This document shows, piece by piece, positions 55,709-64,000 of a DNA stretch of 64,000 nt. The stretch lies in assembly GCA_017440045.1 (NCBI GenBank), contig JAFSIA010000062.1, positions 1 through 64,000 of the forward strand, given 5' to 3'. A program made the position numbers and the translations under genes. The notes beneath the pieces are model-generated. The model was given only the letters and a program-made list of their open reading frames with translations. It had not been told where the DNA came from and did no database searches. This DNA is from Lachnospiraceae bacterium. Lineage in GTDB: Bacteria > Bacillota > Clostridia > Lachnospirales > Lachnospiraceae. The first letter of the stretch is position 1. Every line of letters starts with the position of its first letter.

Positions 55709-56239
55709 TTACTTTATAATCATTTTAAATGGAACAGCTAGTTTTTTGATAGCTGCTGTAGATATTATAATCTTTATAATATCACCAATAATAAATGGAA
55801 CAACGCAAACCATTAAAGCTGACAACCAATGTGTCTTTGTAACAAAACAATACCAGAATGTTCCTATAATATACTGAATTATCTGTCCTATGGTAAGACC
55901 TAATATTATCCTTTTGTTAGATAGCTTCTTTCCACTCCTAATGAGCAGGCCTGCCACCAGAGCCATTATAATATAAGAAACTATATATCCACCTGTGGGG
56001 CCTGCTATATGACCGACACCACCTGTAAATCCAGCAAATACCGGCAAGCCTACTGCCCCTAAAAGCACATAGACCATTTGACTAAGACTTCCATATCTTC
56101 CACCTAGTACACCTGCTGCGATAAATACTGACACAGCCGCAAAATTAATCGGAACAGGTCCAATTGGTATGGATATCTGAGCAACTACGGCTGTTATAGC
56201 TGCAAACAAACCACATAGGGCTATTTTCTTAGTTGCCAC
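55709..56239 (-). CDS. bioY: Biotin ECF transporter S-component BioY
   Basis: Membrane protein of 176 residues and six spans that binds biotin: ISIPIGPVPINFAAVSVFIAAGVLGGRYG, then GAVGLPVFAGFTGGVGHIAGPTGGYIVSY, the BioY hallmark. It works with the shared ECF module. The gene begins 2 bp after birA ends, so biotin uptake and attachment are made together. No biosynthetic bio genes are nearby, in line with a biotin auxotroph. Confidence 0.96.
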   Translation of the reverse strand: MATKKIALCGLFAAITAVVAQISIPIGPVPINFAAVSVFIAAGVLGGRYGSLSQMVYVLLGAVGLPVFAGFTGGVGHIAGPTGGYIVSYIIMALVAGLLIRSGKKLSNKRIILGLTIGQIIQYIIGTFWYCFVTKTHWLSALMVCVVPFIIGDIIKIIISTAAIKKLAVPFKMIIK

Positions 56240-56241
56240 TC

Positions 56242-57054
56242 TTATACCTCCATCTTCACAGAGACCTCTCCTGAGAAAAGATTTTCCTTCACTCCATCAC
56301 TCTTTTCTACTATAAGTCTGCCCTTTGAGTCTACATCAACAACCTTAGCCTCGTAGACCTCACTTCCACCATGAACAGTAACATTTTTTCCTATAAGAAT
56401 TTGATTCTCTCTATATATTGACATATACTTTTCATCATTCTTAAAGACATCATCTGACATAAATCTTTTTGTAATATCCATAGCCAGCAATGTTACTAAA
56501 TCTTTTGGATTTGCAGTTGTATTTTCTTTGTAAATTGACGTGGCTATATTTTCTATTTCATCCGGAAAGCATTTTGTATCAATATTTATACCAATTCCTA
56601 CTACGACACTTTTTATTTTGCCTGTAGTGTGTTCAACCACACCTTCTGCCAATATTCCGCAAACCTTTTTACTTTCTATATATAAATCATTGACCCATTT
56701 TATGCCGCATTTTATTCCTGTCAAACCTTCTATAGCTTGAAGTGTAATAACTGCCGCGCCACATGTAAGCAAGCTTATGTCACTTATACCAGTTTCTTCA
56801 ACATCCATCAATATAGACATATAAAGTCCTGTATCAGCAGGTGAAAAAAATTTTCTGCCAAATCTGCCTCTGCCTGCTGTCTGCTCTTTTGCTATAACAA
56901 CAGTCCCGTGTCCAGCCCCAGCTTTTGCCATATTTTTCAAAGTTGTATTGGTAGATTCCAAACAGTTATACATATAAATATCAGCTGTTTTTCCATCCTC
57001 TTCCAATCTTAATTTCATATTTGAAAGTAATTCACTTTCCCTTCTCTCTGGCAT
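56242..57054 (-). CDS. birA: Biotin--protein ligase (no DNA-binding domain)
   Basis: Activates biotin to biotinyl-AMP and attaches it to carboxylase biotin domains. 270 residues: ESTNTTLKNMAKAGAGHGTVVIAKEQTAGRGRFGRKFFSP (biotin and ATP loop), IKWVNDLYIESKKVCGIL with the catalytic Lys, VVGIGINI, and a short C-terminal SH3-like domain (GSEVYEAKVVDVDSKGRLIVE). There is no N-terminal winged helix, so it cannot itself repress genes. Confidence 0.94.
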   Translation of the reverse strand: MPERRESELLSNMKLRLEEDGKTADIYMYNCLESTNTTLKNMAKAGAGHGTVVIAKEQTAGRGRFGRKFFSPADTGLYMSILMDVEETGISDISLLTCGAAVITLQAIEGLTGIKCGIKWVNDLYIESKKVCGILAEGVVEHTTGKIKSVVVGIGINIDTKCFPDEIENIATSIYKENTTANPKDLVTLLAMDITKRFMSDDVFKNDEKYMSIYRENQILIGKNVTVHGGSEVYEAKVVDVDSKGRLIVEKSDGVKENLFSGEVSVKMEV

Positions 57055-57070
57055 AAATTCACCTCAAAGT

Positions 57071-58555
57071 CTACTTCACATCTTCCTTCTTCTTGCTTTT
57101 TCCAAAAACAAACCATCCAATCATACCAAGTAGTGCCACCGCCACAATCATCCATGGAACAAGGTACGCAAGTCCCTTTGGACTAAACATATCGTAGTAT
57201 CCTTTTAAATAAATAACTATAATAATAATTGGAAGAACGTATGAAACATATCCTCTTAACAATGAAGGGAACTTCATACCCTTACCACTGTTGGCCTCTG
57301 CCATAAAATTATCCCAACCCCATCCGTTCTTTCTAGTACAAAATAAAATGTATACAAGAGAACCAAGCGGAAGAAGATTGTTTGATACAAGGAAATCCTC
57401 TAAGTCCATTATGTTTGTACCTGGGCCCAGCGGATGTACATTTGAAAGTATATTGAATCCTAATATGCAAGGCATCGAAAGAACTATTATAGATACAAGG
57501 TTTACAATAACTGCTTTCTTTCTCTCCCAATTCCACAAGTCCATGGCAAAGGATATAATGTTTTCAAATACCGCAACAACTGTTGTAAGTGCCGCACACG
57601 ATAGGAACAGGAAGAATAATGTTCCCCATACACGACCACCATCCATCTGTGTAAAGATATTTGGTAATGTCTTAAAAATAAGAGATGGACCTGCATTCTG
57701 TGGAATATTAAAAGCAAAACATGCCGGAATAATAATCAAGCCTGACATCAATGCCACAAATGTATCTAATATAGTTATACTTACTGTCTCTCCTGCAATT
57801 GAGCGCTTTTTGTCCATATAGCTTCCGAATATGGCCATAGAACCTATACCAATGCTCAATGTAAAGAACGCTTGTGACATAGCAGCAAAAATTACATTTC
57901 CAATACCTCGCTCAATCATTTTATCAATGTCAGGAATGAGATAAAACTTAATTCCCTCTCCTGAGCCTGGCAAAAGAATAGAATTAATAGCCAGTGCAAC
58001 AATAAGAACCAAAAGGCATGTCATCATTACCTTTGATACCCTCTCTACACCCTTCTGCAATCCAAATGAGCATACAATGAACGATACCACAATAGCAACA
58101 ACTGTCCATAGTATCATTGTCGGTGCCGAACCTGTCATTTCTGTATACTTAGAATCTACCTGAGTTGTTGTTAATACTGTATTTGTAAACTCTCCTGTCG
58201 CACAACGATAGCAATAATATATCATCCAACCTGCAACAGCTGTATAAAACATCATAAGAAGGTAATTACCTGCCATACCAAGATAGCTGTATTTATGCCA
58301 ATTGCTTCCCTTCGGCTCCAACTCCGTAAACGCCTTTGCGCAGCTCTTTTGACTGCCCCTTCCGACTGAGAATTCACACACCATAATAGGAAAACCTAAT
58401 ATAGCAAGAAATACTAAATATATTAAAATAAATGCCGCTCCGCCATACTGTCCACACATATACGGAAACTTCCATACGTTTCCAAGACCAATTGCACATC
58501 CGGCAGATACTAGAATAAAACCAAGTCTTGAACCAAATTTCTCTCTCGACTTCAT
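57071..58555 (-). CDS. Neurotransmitter:sodium symporter family transporter
   Basis: A 494-residue LeuT-fold transporter. Span 1 has FILVSAGCAIGLGNVWKFPYMCGQYGGAAF, with the unwound region that binds substrate and Na+; the chain then has about 11 further spans, ending in a basic tail. Substrate is most likely an amino acid (LeuT, TnaT and MhsT are relatives). It lies 16 bp upstream of birA on the same strand. Confidence 0.93.
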   Translation of the reverse strand: MKSREKFGSRLGFILVSAGCAIGLGNVWKFPYMCGQYGGAAFILIYLVFLAILGFPIMVCEFSVGRGSQKSCAKAFTELEPKGSNWHKYSYLGMAGNYLLMMFYTAVAGWMIYYCYRCATGEFTNTVLTTTQVDSKYTEMTGSAPTMILWTVVAIVVSFIVCSFGLQKGVERVSKVMMTCLLVLIVALAINSILLPGSGEGIKFYLIPDIDKMIERGIGNVIFAAMSQAFFTLSIGIGSMAIFGSYMDKKRSIAGETVSITILDTFVALMSGLIIIPACFAFNIPQNAGPSLIFKTLPNIFTQMDGGRVWGTLFFLFLSCAALTTVVAVFENIISFAMDLWNWERKKAVIVNLVSIIVLSMPCILGFNILSNVHPLGPGTNIMDLEDFLVSNNLLPLGSLVYILFCTRKNGWGWDNFMAEANSGKGMKFPSLLRGYVSYVLPIIIIVIYLKGYYDMFSPKGLAYLVPWMIVAVALLGMIGWFVFGKSKKKEDVK

Positions 58556-58601
58556 AATTATCTCCTTATTATTAACTTATTGACTAACTTATATTTAAGT
58601 C

Positions 58602-59840
58602 TTAACCTATACTTTGCATATTAAGCTTTATTGTCTGCTCAATAACCATTTCATTTTCCCTAGAAATAGATGAAAGTCTCTCTAAAACAGCAGTTAAGTC
58701 ATCCTTTAATTTATCTATGTCAGCTGTCAGAACTACTATCTTCTCGGAAGCTTTAGACACTAAATCAATATTAGGCTTCACTTCATCAATGGCATCCTTT
58801 ACAGCATTTATCTTATCAGTCTGCAATGCTGTATCCTGACTTAAATCTTGTACCTTCTCCATTCTTTCCTGTCCATCATCACTGAGTTCTCTTACCATTC
58901 CCTCAATCTCAGATGCACTCTCTGTAGCAGTTTCTGCAATCTGTCTGATTTGCTCTGATACAAGGGCAAATCCTCGTCCACTCTCACCTGCTCTGGCAGC
59001 TTCTATTGAAGCGCTGCGAGATAAAAGATTTATGTGAGATACCATATCCTGTACGGAAGATAATGTTTCATTAATCTTCTCTGTCAGTTTGTTCGTTTTA
59101 TCTGCCTGATTATTGACTAATCTAATATTATAAGCTGCTTTACTACTATTCTTTGAAAGAATAGCAATCACTTCTTCTATATCATTAACAAACGTATTTA
59201 TCTTTGATATAGACTCCGTCATTTCTTCTATGCTCAAACTGTTTTCTCTGTTGGCCTTATTAATATCTGAAATCTGTTTAACAGCCTCAGTTTCTTCCTT
59301 AGTTTGTGCCGCACATCTTTCTAACACCTCTGACATAACAACATTCGTATTATCAACCACCTCTGTCATTTTTGCAATTTCCGTACTAAAATTTTGATTA
59401 CTTCGCTCAAGCTCAATACCGTATTCAGAAATATTTTTCTTATTATTTTGCAGATTCTCATTAATATTATGAACAGATTTCGCAATCAGACCGATTTCAT
59501 CTTTTCTTTCTGAGAGCTTTACCAATTCTTCCTTGTCCTGCAAATCATCATTTGAAACTTTGTCGACAATAGCTGTTATTCTAACTAATGGCTTAACTAT
59601 TTTTATAGTCACAAAAATACCTACTAAAAGAATTATCGGCAAACATACAGCTGCTATAATCATTGTCGCTATTACATCAAAACCATCAGTATATGCCTGT
59701 GTACCCATATACTCACGTATGAATTCCTTAATTATCCCTTCACTTTGTAATACGTATAAACTTACAAAAACTCCTGCGGATAATAATATTTCTATAAACA
59801 ATAATAAAATCAACTTACTCTTAATAGATTTTTTTGTCAT
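58602..59840 (-). CDS. Methyl-accepting chemotaxis protein with minimal external loop
   Basis: 412 residues. Two spans (residues 9-31 and about 54-80) enclose only about 25 external residues, too few for a ligand domain. A HAMP domain (KIVKPLVRITAIVDKVSND) is followed by a coiled-coil signalling domain whose hairpin tip reads [26 protein letters not shown]. Probably senses a membrane or intracellular signal, or partners with another receptor. No che or flagellar genes lie in this window. Confidence 0.87.
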   Translation of the reverse strand: MTKKSIKSKLILLLFIEILLSAGVFVSLYVLQSEGIIKEFIREYMGTQAYTDGFDVIATMIIAAVCLPIILLVGIFVTIKIVKPLVRITAIVDKVSNDDLQDKEELVKLSERKDEIGLIAKSVHNINENLQNNKKNISEYGIELERSNQNFSTEIAKMTEVVDNTNVVMSEVLERCAAQTKEETEAVKQISDINKANRENSLSIEEMTESISKINTFVNDIEEVIAILSKNSSKAAYNIRLVNNQADKTNKLTEKINETLSSVQDMVSHINLLSRSASIEAARAGESGRGFALVSEQIRQIAETATESASEIEGMVRELSDDGQERMEKVQDLSQDTALQTDKINAVKDAIDEVKPNIDLVSKASEKIVVLTADIDKLKDDLTAVLERLSSISRENEMVIEQTIKLNMQSIG

Positions 59841-59968
59841 AAATTTACCAAACCTTTCGTTTGAATATCTTGCTATGCAAGATTCACAACATGATGATTA
59901 TAACACTATGGTTTAAGTCTGTCCATTTATTTAAATACCTGCTATATTGTCTTTCCAATTATACAAAG

Positions 59969-60022
59969 AAAAAACCAACCTCCCAATCGTTAGACTTTTA
60001 TTCTAACTTTTGGGGGTCGGTT
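59969..60022 (-). terminator. Terminator after the second chemoreceptor gene
   Basis: Minus-strand AACCGACC pairs with GGTTGGTT, extended by CCCAA/TTGGG and GTTAGA/TCTAAC, followed by a run of T residues. Confidence 0.75.
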
Positions 60023-60053
60023 CATAATAACCTTTATTATTACAACATTGTAC

Positions 60054-61523
60054 TTAATTTAACTTTGCAGTAAGTTCCTTTAAATCTTCCATAAGCTCTG
60101 TAATCTCGCCAAGCTTTGTTACATTATTTTCCTCAGCATCAAATGTCTCTGTAGCATGAGCAGAAACCTCTTCTGAAACACCTGAGATAGTCTGAATGGA
60201 ATCAATAATATCTGTATTTGCCTTCACAAGCTCTGTTACAATCTCTGTCAAACGAACAATCTTTTCATTCATTACATCCGAACTGTCAGATATCTGAACA
60301 AAACTCTGCTCTGTGGAAACTGTAATCTCTTTTTCAAGATTAATAGCCTCTATCATCTCACGGATAACTGAAACTACATTTCTTATGGCTCCTGATACAT
60401 TTTCAATAAGCTCTGTAATATGTATTGTTGCTTCCTTTGTCTGTGTTGCCATATTAGAAATCTCACTAGCAACTACTGCAAAGCCTCTACCTGCCTCACC
60501 TGCTCTAGCTGCCTCAATACTTGCATTTAATGCTAAAAGAGATGTCTGTGAAGTAATGCCTGTAATAATACCAACAATTGAGTTCATCTCGTTAATCATT
60601 TCATCAAGAGTCTCCAGCTGTCCTGCAACCTCTTTCCCCGATTCTACAGACTCATTAACCTTCTCAACCATATTGCCCATATTTACCTTACCGGTCTCGA
60701 TTTCATTTCTGCTTGTAGTCATCTCGTTTAACAATGTCTCAGCTGCATTATCAACCTCCGAGAGATTTTCCTGAATATTCTGAGTCTGAATAAGCTGATT
60801 CTGTACTGCTGAAGATGTATCAGCAGAACCCTGTGACACTTCTTCCATAGCATTTCTTGTATACTGAACTGTCTCTGATATTTCGTTAACCTTTACATAC
60901 ATATCATTGATATCTTCTGTCATTTTATTAACAGTTTCTATAGTAGTTGTGTAAAGGGCATCTGTCTTTTCCTGTTGAGCCACAATGATAGCCATCTTGT
61001 CATCGCTATTTTTGCTAAGCGTTCTTGTCAATGTAACTCCAAAAGCAGAAAGTAATACAAGCAATAATACCTGTATCTCAGCACCTGCAAGATTTGTATA
61101 TCCTAAGCTGTTTGTATTGGCACCAATTATAACCTGAACTATATTTAAAACAATAATAACAGAGTTAAATATAAGCGAATATTTTTGATTGTTAAATACA
61201 CACATTACAAGCATAATAAGTACTGCATATGTAAATGTAAGTGAGTTATTTGCTGTAAATAATAAATATCCGTAAAAAATTATAAAGCCAGACGCAATGC
61301 ACAACTTAAGCTTCTCTGTTTCATTATCCTTTTTATAAAATAAATGCTCAATTAAAACAGGTAAACCACCTAACAATATCATTATAATAAAATAAACAAT
61401 TGATCTATCATGCTTTGCAAATACTTCAATAGCATAAGCTAGTATTAATACTGCTGTAACAACTGTATGACACATCATAGCATAATAATTACAACGTGCC
61501 TTTTCTGTAATTTTTTTCTCCAT
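60054..61523 (-). CDS. Methyl-accepting chemotaxis protein with six-span membrane domain
   Basis: 489 residues. The first 170 form about six membrane spans (for example [48 protein letters not shown]) with no soluble sensor domain. The rest is a coiled-coil signalling domain with tip [25 protein letters not shown]. Start ATG 61523 behind AGAGGAAAT. It may sense from within the membrane, like aerotaxis or energy-state receptors. It shares a strand with the receptor downstream but has its own terminator. Confidence 0.88.
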   Translation of the reverse strand: MEKKITEKARCNYYAMMCHTVVTAVLILAYAIEVFAKHDRSIVYFIIMILLGGLPVLIEHLFYKKDNETEKLKLCIASGFIIFYGYLLFTANNSLTFTYAVLIMLVMCVFNNQKYSLIFNSVIIVLNIVQVIIGANTNSLGYTNLAGAEIQVLLLVLLSAFGVTLTRTLSKNSDDKMAIIVAQQEKTDALYTTTIETVNKMTEDINDMYVKVNEISETVQYTRNAMEEVSQGSADTSSAVQNQLIQTQNIQENLSEVDNAAETLLNEMTTSRNEIETGKVNMGNMVEKVNESVESGKEVAGQLETLDEMINEMNSIVGIITGITSQTSLLALNASIEAARAGEAGRGFAVVASEISNMATQTKEATIHITELIENVSGAIRNVVSVIREMIEAINLEKEITVSTEQSFVQISDSSDVMNEKIVRLTEIVTELVKANTDIIDSIQTISGVSEEVSAHATETFDAEENNVTKLGEITELMEDLKELTAKLN

Positions 61524-61625
61524 AGTAATTTCCTCTTTTCTGTACAAAATATAAATTATACGTTCAAATTCATAGTGACATTATATCATTTTTTCATTAA
61601 TACTGTCAATTTGATTATCAAAGTA

Positions 61626-63164
61626 TTATCTCTTCACAAAATATTCTTCATACCATACAAGGAATGTATAAATAGTCCAAATCTTTCTCCAATTATCCGA
61701 GTTACCTCCAATATATTCTTTAAAGATTGCATCCACTTCATCTAAATTGAAGAATTCAGCTGCCATATCACTCTTAAGCTTTGCCTGCACATCCTGATTG
61801 TATCGCTCATCTGCCATCCAGATACGGATAGGTACGATAAATCCAAGTTTCTTTCTAAAGGCAATCTCCTCTGGAAGAACTCTAGCTGCTGCTGTACGAA
61901 GTGCCACCTTATTTTGCTCATCATTTACTTTATATTTAGAAGGCATACGGGAAGCTATATCAAAAATTCTCATATCTGTAAGAGGCATACGAATCTCTAA
62001 ACCAGCCGCCTCACTCATCTTATCAACATTTAGGTAAATATCACCCTCAAGCCAAATCTGAATATCAATGTTTGACATTTTAGAGAGTGGGTCTAATCCT
62101 TCCATCTCCTCATACAAATCTTTTACTATATTGATAGGAAGCACTCCTTCTTTGTAATCTTTAAGAAGCTTCTGCTTCTCATCTTCCTTCATAATGTTTG
62201 TATTTCCTACATAGAATGTCTTTAAATTATCTCCGTATCTCTCTGCATTACGATACATATTGTAGCCACCGAAAAATTCATCTGCACCCTCGCCGGAATA
62301 GCACAATTTAGTATTCTTCGCTGTAGCTATACAACCAAGGGCAAATGCTATGGCTGATGCATCTCCTAGTGGCTGCTCCATGTTGTACATAACATATGGC
62401 ACAATATCAAAATATTCCTCCGGAGTAATGAGACATCTTCTGTTTCCACGACCTAATATATCTGCCGTCTGCTTAGCGAGAATCGACTCATCAAAACGTT
62501 CTTCCTCATATCCACATGAGTCTGTCATCTCTACATCTGACATTGCAAGTACATATGATGAATCCACACCTCCCGAGAGGAATGACTCTGCGTACTCATC
62601 CTCACTCTTTACCTCTGGCATTATTTTTTTGATAGTCTCATGTATTTCATCAGCCCAATCCTCCAATGATTTGCTATCATCAGGATTAAACTTAGGAGTC
62701 CAGTATCTAGTTATATCTATCTTGCCATCCTGCCACACAAGGTAGTGACCTGGAAGAAGTTTTTTAATGCCTTTAAAAAATGTTTCCTCACCAGGTATAT
62801 AGGTAAGACTCATATAAATTTGTAGCAGGTCTTCATTTAGTTCCTTAACAAAACCGGGCTTGTCCATAATCTGCCTAATCATAGTGCCATAAAGCAGATT
62901 TCCCTCTGCAGTCTCATAATAATAGAATGGTTTTGTACCAAACTGGTCCCTTATACAAAAAAGCTTTTTTTCTTCATCATCCCACAATGCAAATGCAAAC
63001 ATTCCGTGAATATGTGATGCCAAATCATAGCCCCACTTTTTGTATGAATTTATAAGTATTGCATCTTCACGCTCCCTGCGGCTAAGAGTGGTATCAACTC
63101 CTAACTCCTCACAAAGAGCTTCCCAGTTTCTAATATGTCCTCTGTATTCTTTTATTGTAATCAT
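61626..63164 (-). CDS. Asparagine-synthase-like protein lacking the N-terminal nucleophile Cys
   Basis: 512 residues. In AsnB, Cys2 begins a glutaminase domain that feeds ammonia to the synthetase domain. Here the protein starts at ITIKEYRGHIRNWEALC, about 70 residues into that domain, and has no Cys2; the later glutaminase parts (HGMFAFALWDDEEKKLF, DQFGTKPFYY) remain. The synthetase domain is intact with the PP-loop SFLSGGVDSSYVL and YSGEGADEFFGGYNMY. AGAGGTG precedes ATG 63164, and no in-frame upstream coding is seen. It may use free ammonia or act on another substrate. Confidence 0.85.
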   Translation of the reverse strand: MITIKEYRGHIRNWEALCEELGVDTTLSRREREDAILINSYKKWGYDLASHIHGMFAFALWDDEEKKLFCIRDQFGTKPFYYYETAEGNLLYGTMIRQIMDKPGFVKELNEDLLQIYMSLTYIPGEETFFKGIKKLLPGHYLVWQDGKIDITRYWTPKFNPDDSKSLEDWADEIHETIKKIMPEVKSEDEYAESFLSGGVDSSYVLAMSDVEMTDSCGYEEERFDESILAKQTADILGRGNRRCLITPEEYFDIVPYVMYNMEQPLGDASAIAFALGCIATAKNTKLCYSGEGADEFFGGYNMYRNAERYGDNLKTFYVGNTNIMKEDEKQKLLKDYKEGVLPINIVKDLYEEMEGLDPLSKMSNIDIQIWLEGDIYLNVDKMSEAAGLEIRMPLTDMRIFDIASRMPSKYKVNDEQNKVALRTAAARVLPEEIAFRKKLGFIVPIRIWMADERYNQDVQAKLKSDMAAEFFNLDEVDAIFKEYIGGNSDNWRKIWTIYTFLVWYEEYFVKR

Positions 63165-63291
63165 TAGTACACCTCTTTTATATAAAACGATTATTACAAC
63201 ATTGTCTTATGTAAACCGTACATAATCCTTGCGTAACTAATATTATAGAAGATTTTAGTTCAATAAACAATATAAACTTTTATCAATATAA

Positions 63292-63320
63292 TTGCAGTTT
63301 CCGTCTCCTCATGTTATACT
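63292..63320 (+). promoter_or_regulatory. putP promoter
   Basis: TTGCAG (63292-63297) and TATACT (63315-63320), 17 bp apart, 49 bp before the start codon. Confidence 0.6.
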
Positions 63321-63368
63321 TTGGTGAAAAGTTTTTTACATATAATATAGAAAAGGGAGAGACAAAAG

Positions 63369-64000
63369 ATGAGCAGTACAGTCATCGGATTATTAACTGT
63401 AATTATTATTTACTTACTGGCAATGGTCGCTATCGGTGTATTCTTTTCTTCGAAGAATAAAAACGTAGGCGATTTCTATTTAGGAGGACGTAAGCTCGGT
63501 CCTATCGTAACAGCTATGAGTGCAGAGGCATCAGATATGAGTAGCTGGCTGTTGATGGGATTGCCTGGTGTAGCCTATCTTTCCGGCTTTTCAGAAGCAG
63601 GATGGACAGCTATTGGCTTAGCCATCGGTACATACTTAAACTGGCTTATCGTCGCAAAGAGACTCCGTCGTTACACTGCAAAAGCAAACGACTCCATAAC
63701 ACTTCCAGAGTTCTTCTCAAATCGTTATAGAGATAAGAGCCGTGCTTTATTGGCTATCGCTGCAATTTTTATTGTAATCTTTTTTGTACCATACACAGCT
63801 TCAGGCTTCTCAGCTTGCGGAAAGCTATTCTCAACATTGTTTGATATTCCATATATTCCGGCAATGATTGCCAGTGCAGTTATCATAGTGGCCTACACTG
63901 CACTTGGCGGATACCTTGCTGCAAGTACCACTGACCTTATTCAGAGTATTGTTATGACACTTGCATTAATCATTGTAGTGATATTTGGAATAAATGTAGC
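63369..64000 (+). CDS. putP: Sodium/proline symporter, 5' part
   Basis: The first 210 codons of a PutP-type transporter; the rest lies beyond the window. Start ATG 63369 behind AAGGGAGAG. GDFYLGGRKLGPIVTAMSAEASDMSSWLLMGLPG and the GYLAASTTDLIQS segment match PutP closely, including the Ser/Asp-rich helix 2 used for Na+ and proline. Its own promoter lies in the divergent gap with the asparagine-synthase-like gene. Substrate proline is inferred from similarity. Confidence 0.92.
   Translation, partial: MSSTVIGLLTVIIIYLLAMVAIGVFFSSKNKNVGDFYLGGRKLGPIVTAMSAEASDMSSWLLMGLPGVAYLSGFSEAGWTAIGLAIGTYLNWLIVAKRLRRYTAKANDSITLPEFFSNRYRDKSRALLAIAAIFIVIFFVPYTASGFSACGKLFSTLFDIPYIPAMIASAVIIVAYTALGGYLAASTTDLIQSIVMTLALIIVVIFGINV

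Noticed and set aside
56242..57070. Biotin operator control by BirA
   Set aside because: The ligase has no winged-helix DNA-binding domain and no matching palindrome is seen upstream.
57291..57821. Long plus-strand ORF inside the sodium symporter gene
   Set aside because: Mirror-frame reading of a membrane protein gene; no start signals.

Overview
The window is an AT-rich stretch of a Lachnospiraceae-type chromosome (class Clostridia, low-GC Firmicutes). This assignment rests on gene order and family types: the ftsH-uvrC-hprK-glk-murB-rapZ-whiA-crh-dnaE-pfkA run, a short archaeal-type aspartyl-tRNA synthetase, AAGGAGG-type ribosome binding sites, and several small proteins I associate with Lachnospiraceae. 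Most genes are on the minus strand. No rRNA, tRNA or CRISPR array was seen.

Left edge (1-2.6 kb): the end of an integrative element, with a tyrosine recombinase cut by the window edge and an excisionase-like small protein. It is followed by a small HNH protein, an unannotated 52-residue Met/Gly-rich ORF, several inverted repeats and a tandem 11-bp repeat next to the 3' end of lysS. The lysS frame has an in-frame TAA between motif 1 and motif 2.

2.6-26.8 kb, housekeeping: greA, dusB, argF, a SleB-like cell wall hydrolase, a SpoU-type methyltransferase, ktrA-ktrB potassium uptake, pfkA, dnaE, then the crh-like/whiA/rapZ/murB/glucokinase/hprK/uvrC/ftsH block. The HPr-like protein has Glu at position 15 and keeps Ser46, so with HprK next door it looks like a regulator and not a sugar phosphocarrier. 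FtsH has a 140-residue Gly/Asn/Tyr-rich N-terminal extension.

26.9-35.1 kb, phosphate and envelope: pstS-pstC-pstA-pstB-phoU-phoB-phoR, with candidate Pho boxes before pstS. PstS reads as a circular permutation of the usual protein. An LTA-synthase-like phosphoglycerol transferase lies upstream.

35.2-40.3 kb, flavin and metals: an FMN riboswitch with ribU on the plus strand, then feoA-feoA-feoB plus an overlooked 44-residue Cys-rich FeoB partner, a divergent DtxR-family repressor, and a ZIP transporter. Three TTAG-N6-CTAA palindromes sit at the feo and repressor control regions; one covers a -10 box.

40.4-49.5 kb: endonuclease III, a lone Hpt protein, an anion permease, a metallophosphoesterase, a DUF3592-like membrane protein, a DHH phosphoesterase with an unrecognised C-terminal domain, a membrane-anchored TIR protein with an outside sensor-like domain, a divergent secreted two-repeat protein, and a non-discriminating-type AspRS.

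49.6-64 kb: a GntR/YtrA-type regulator with an ABC exporter, a sodium symporter, a peroxide-response group (gpx, TSCPD protein, OhrR), birA-bioY, a neurotransmitter:sodium-type symporter, two chemoreceptors, an asparagine-synthase-like protein lacking the N-terminal Cys, and the start of putP.
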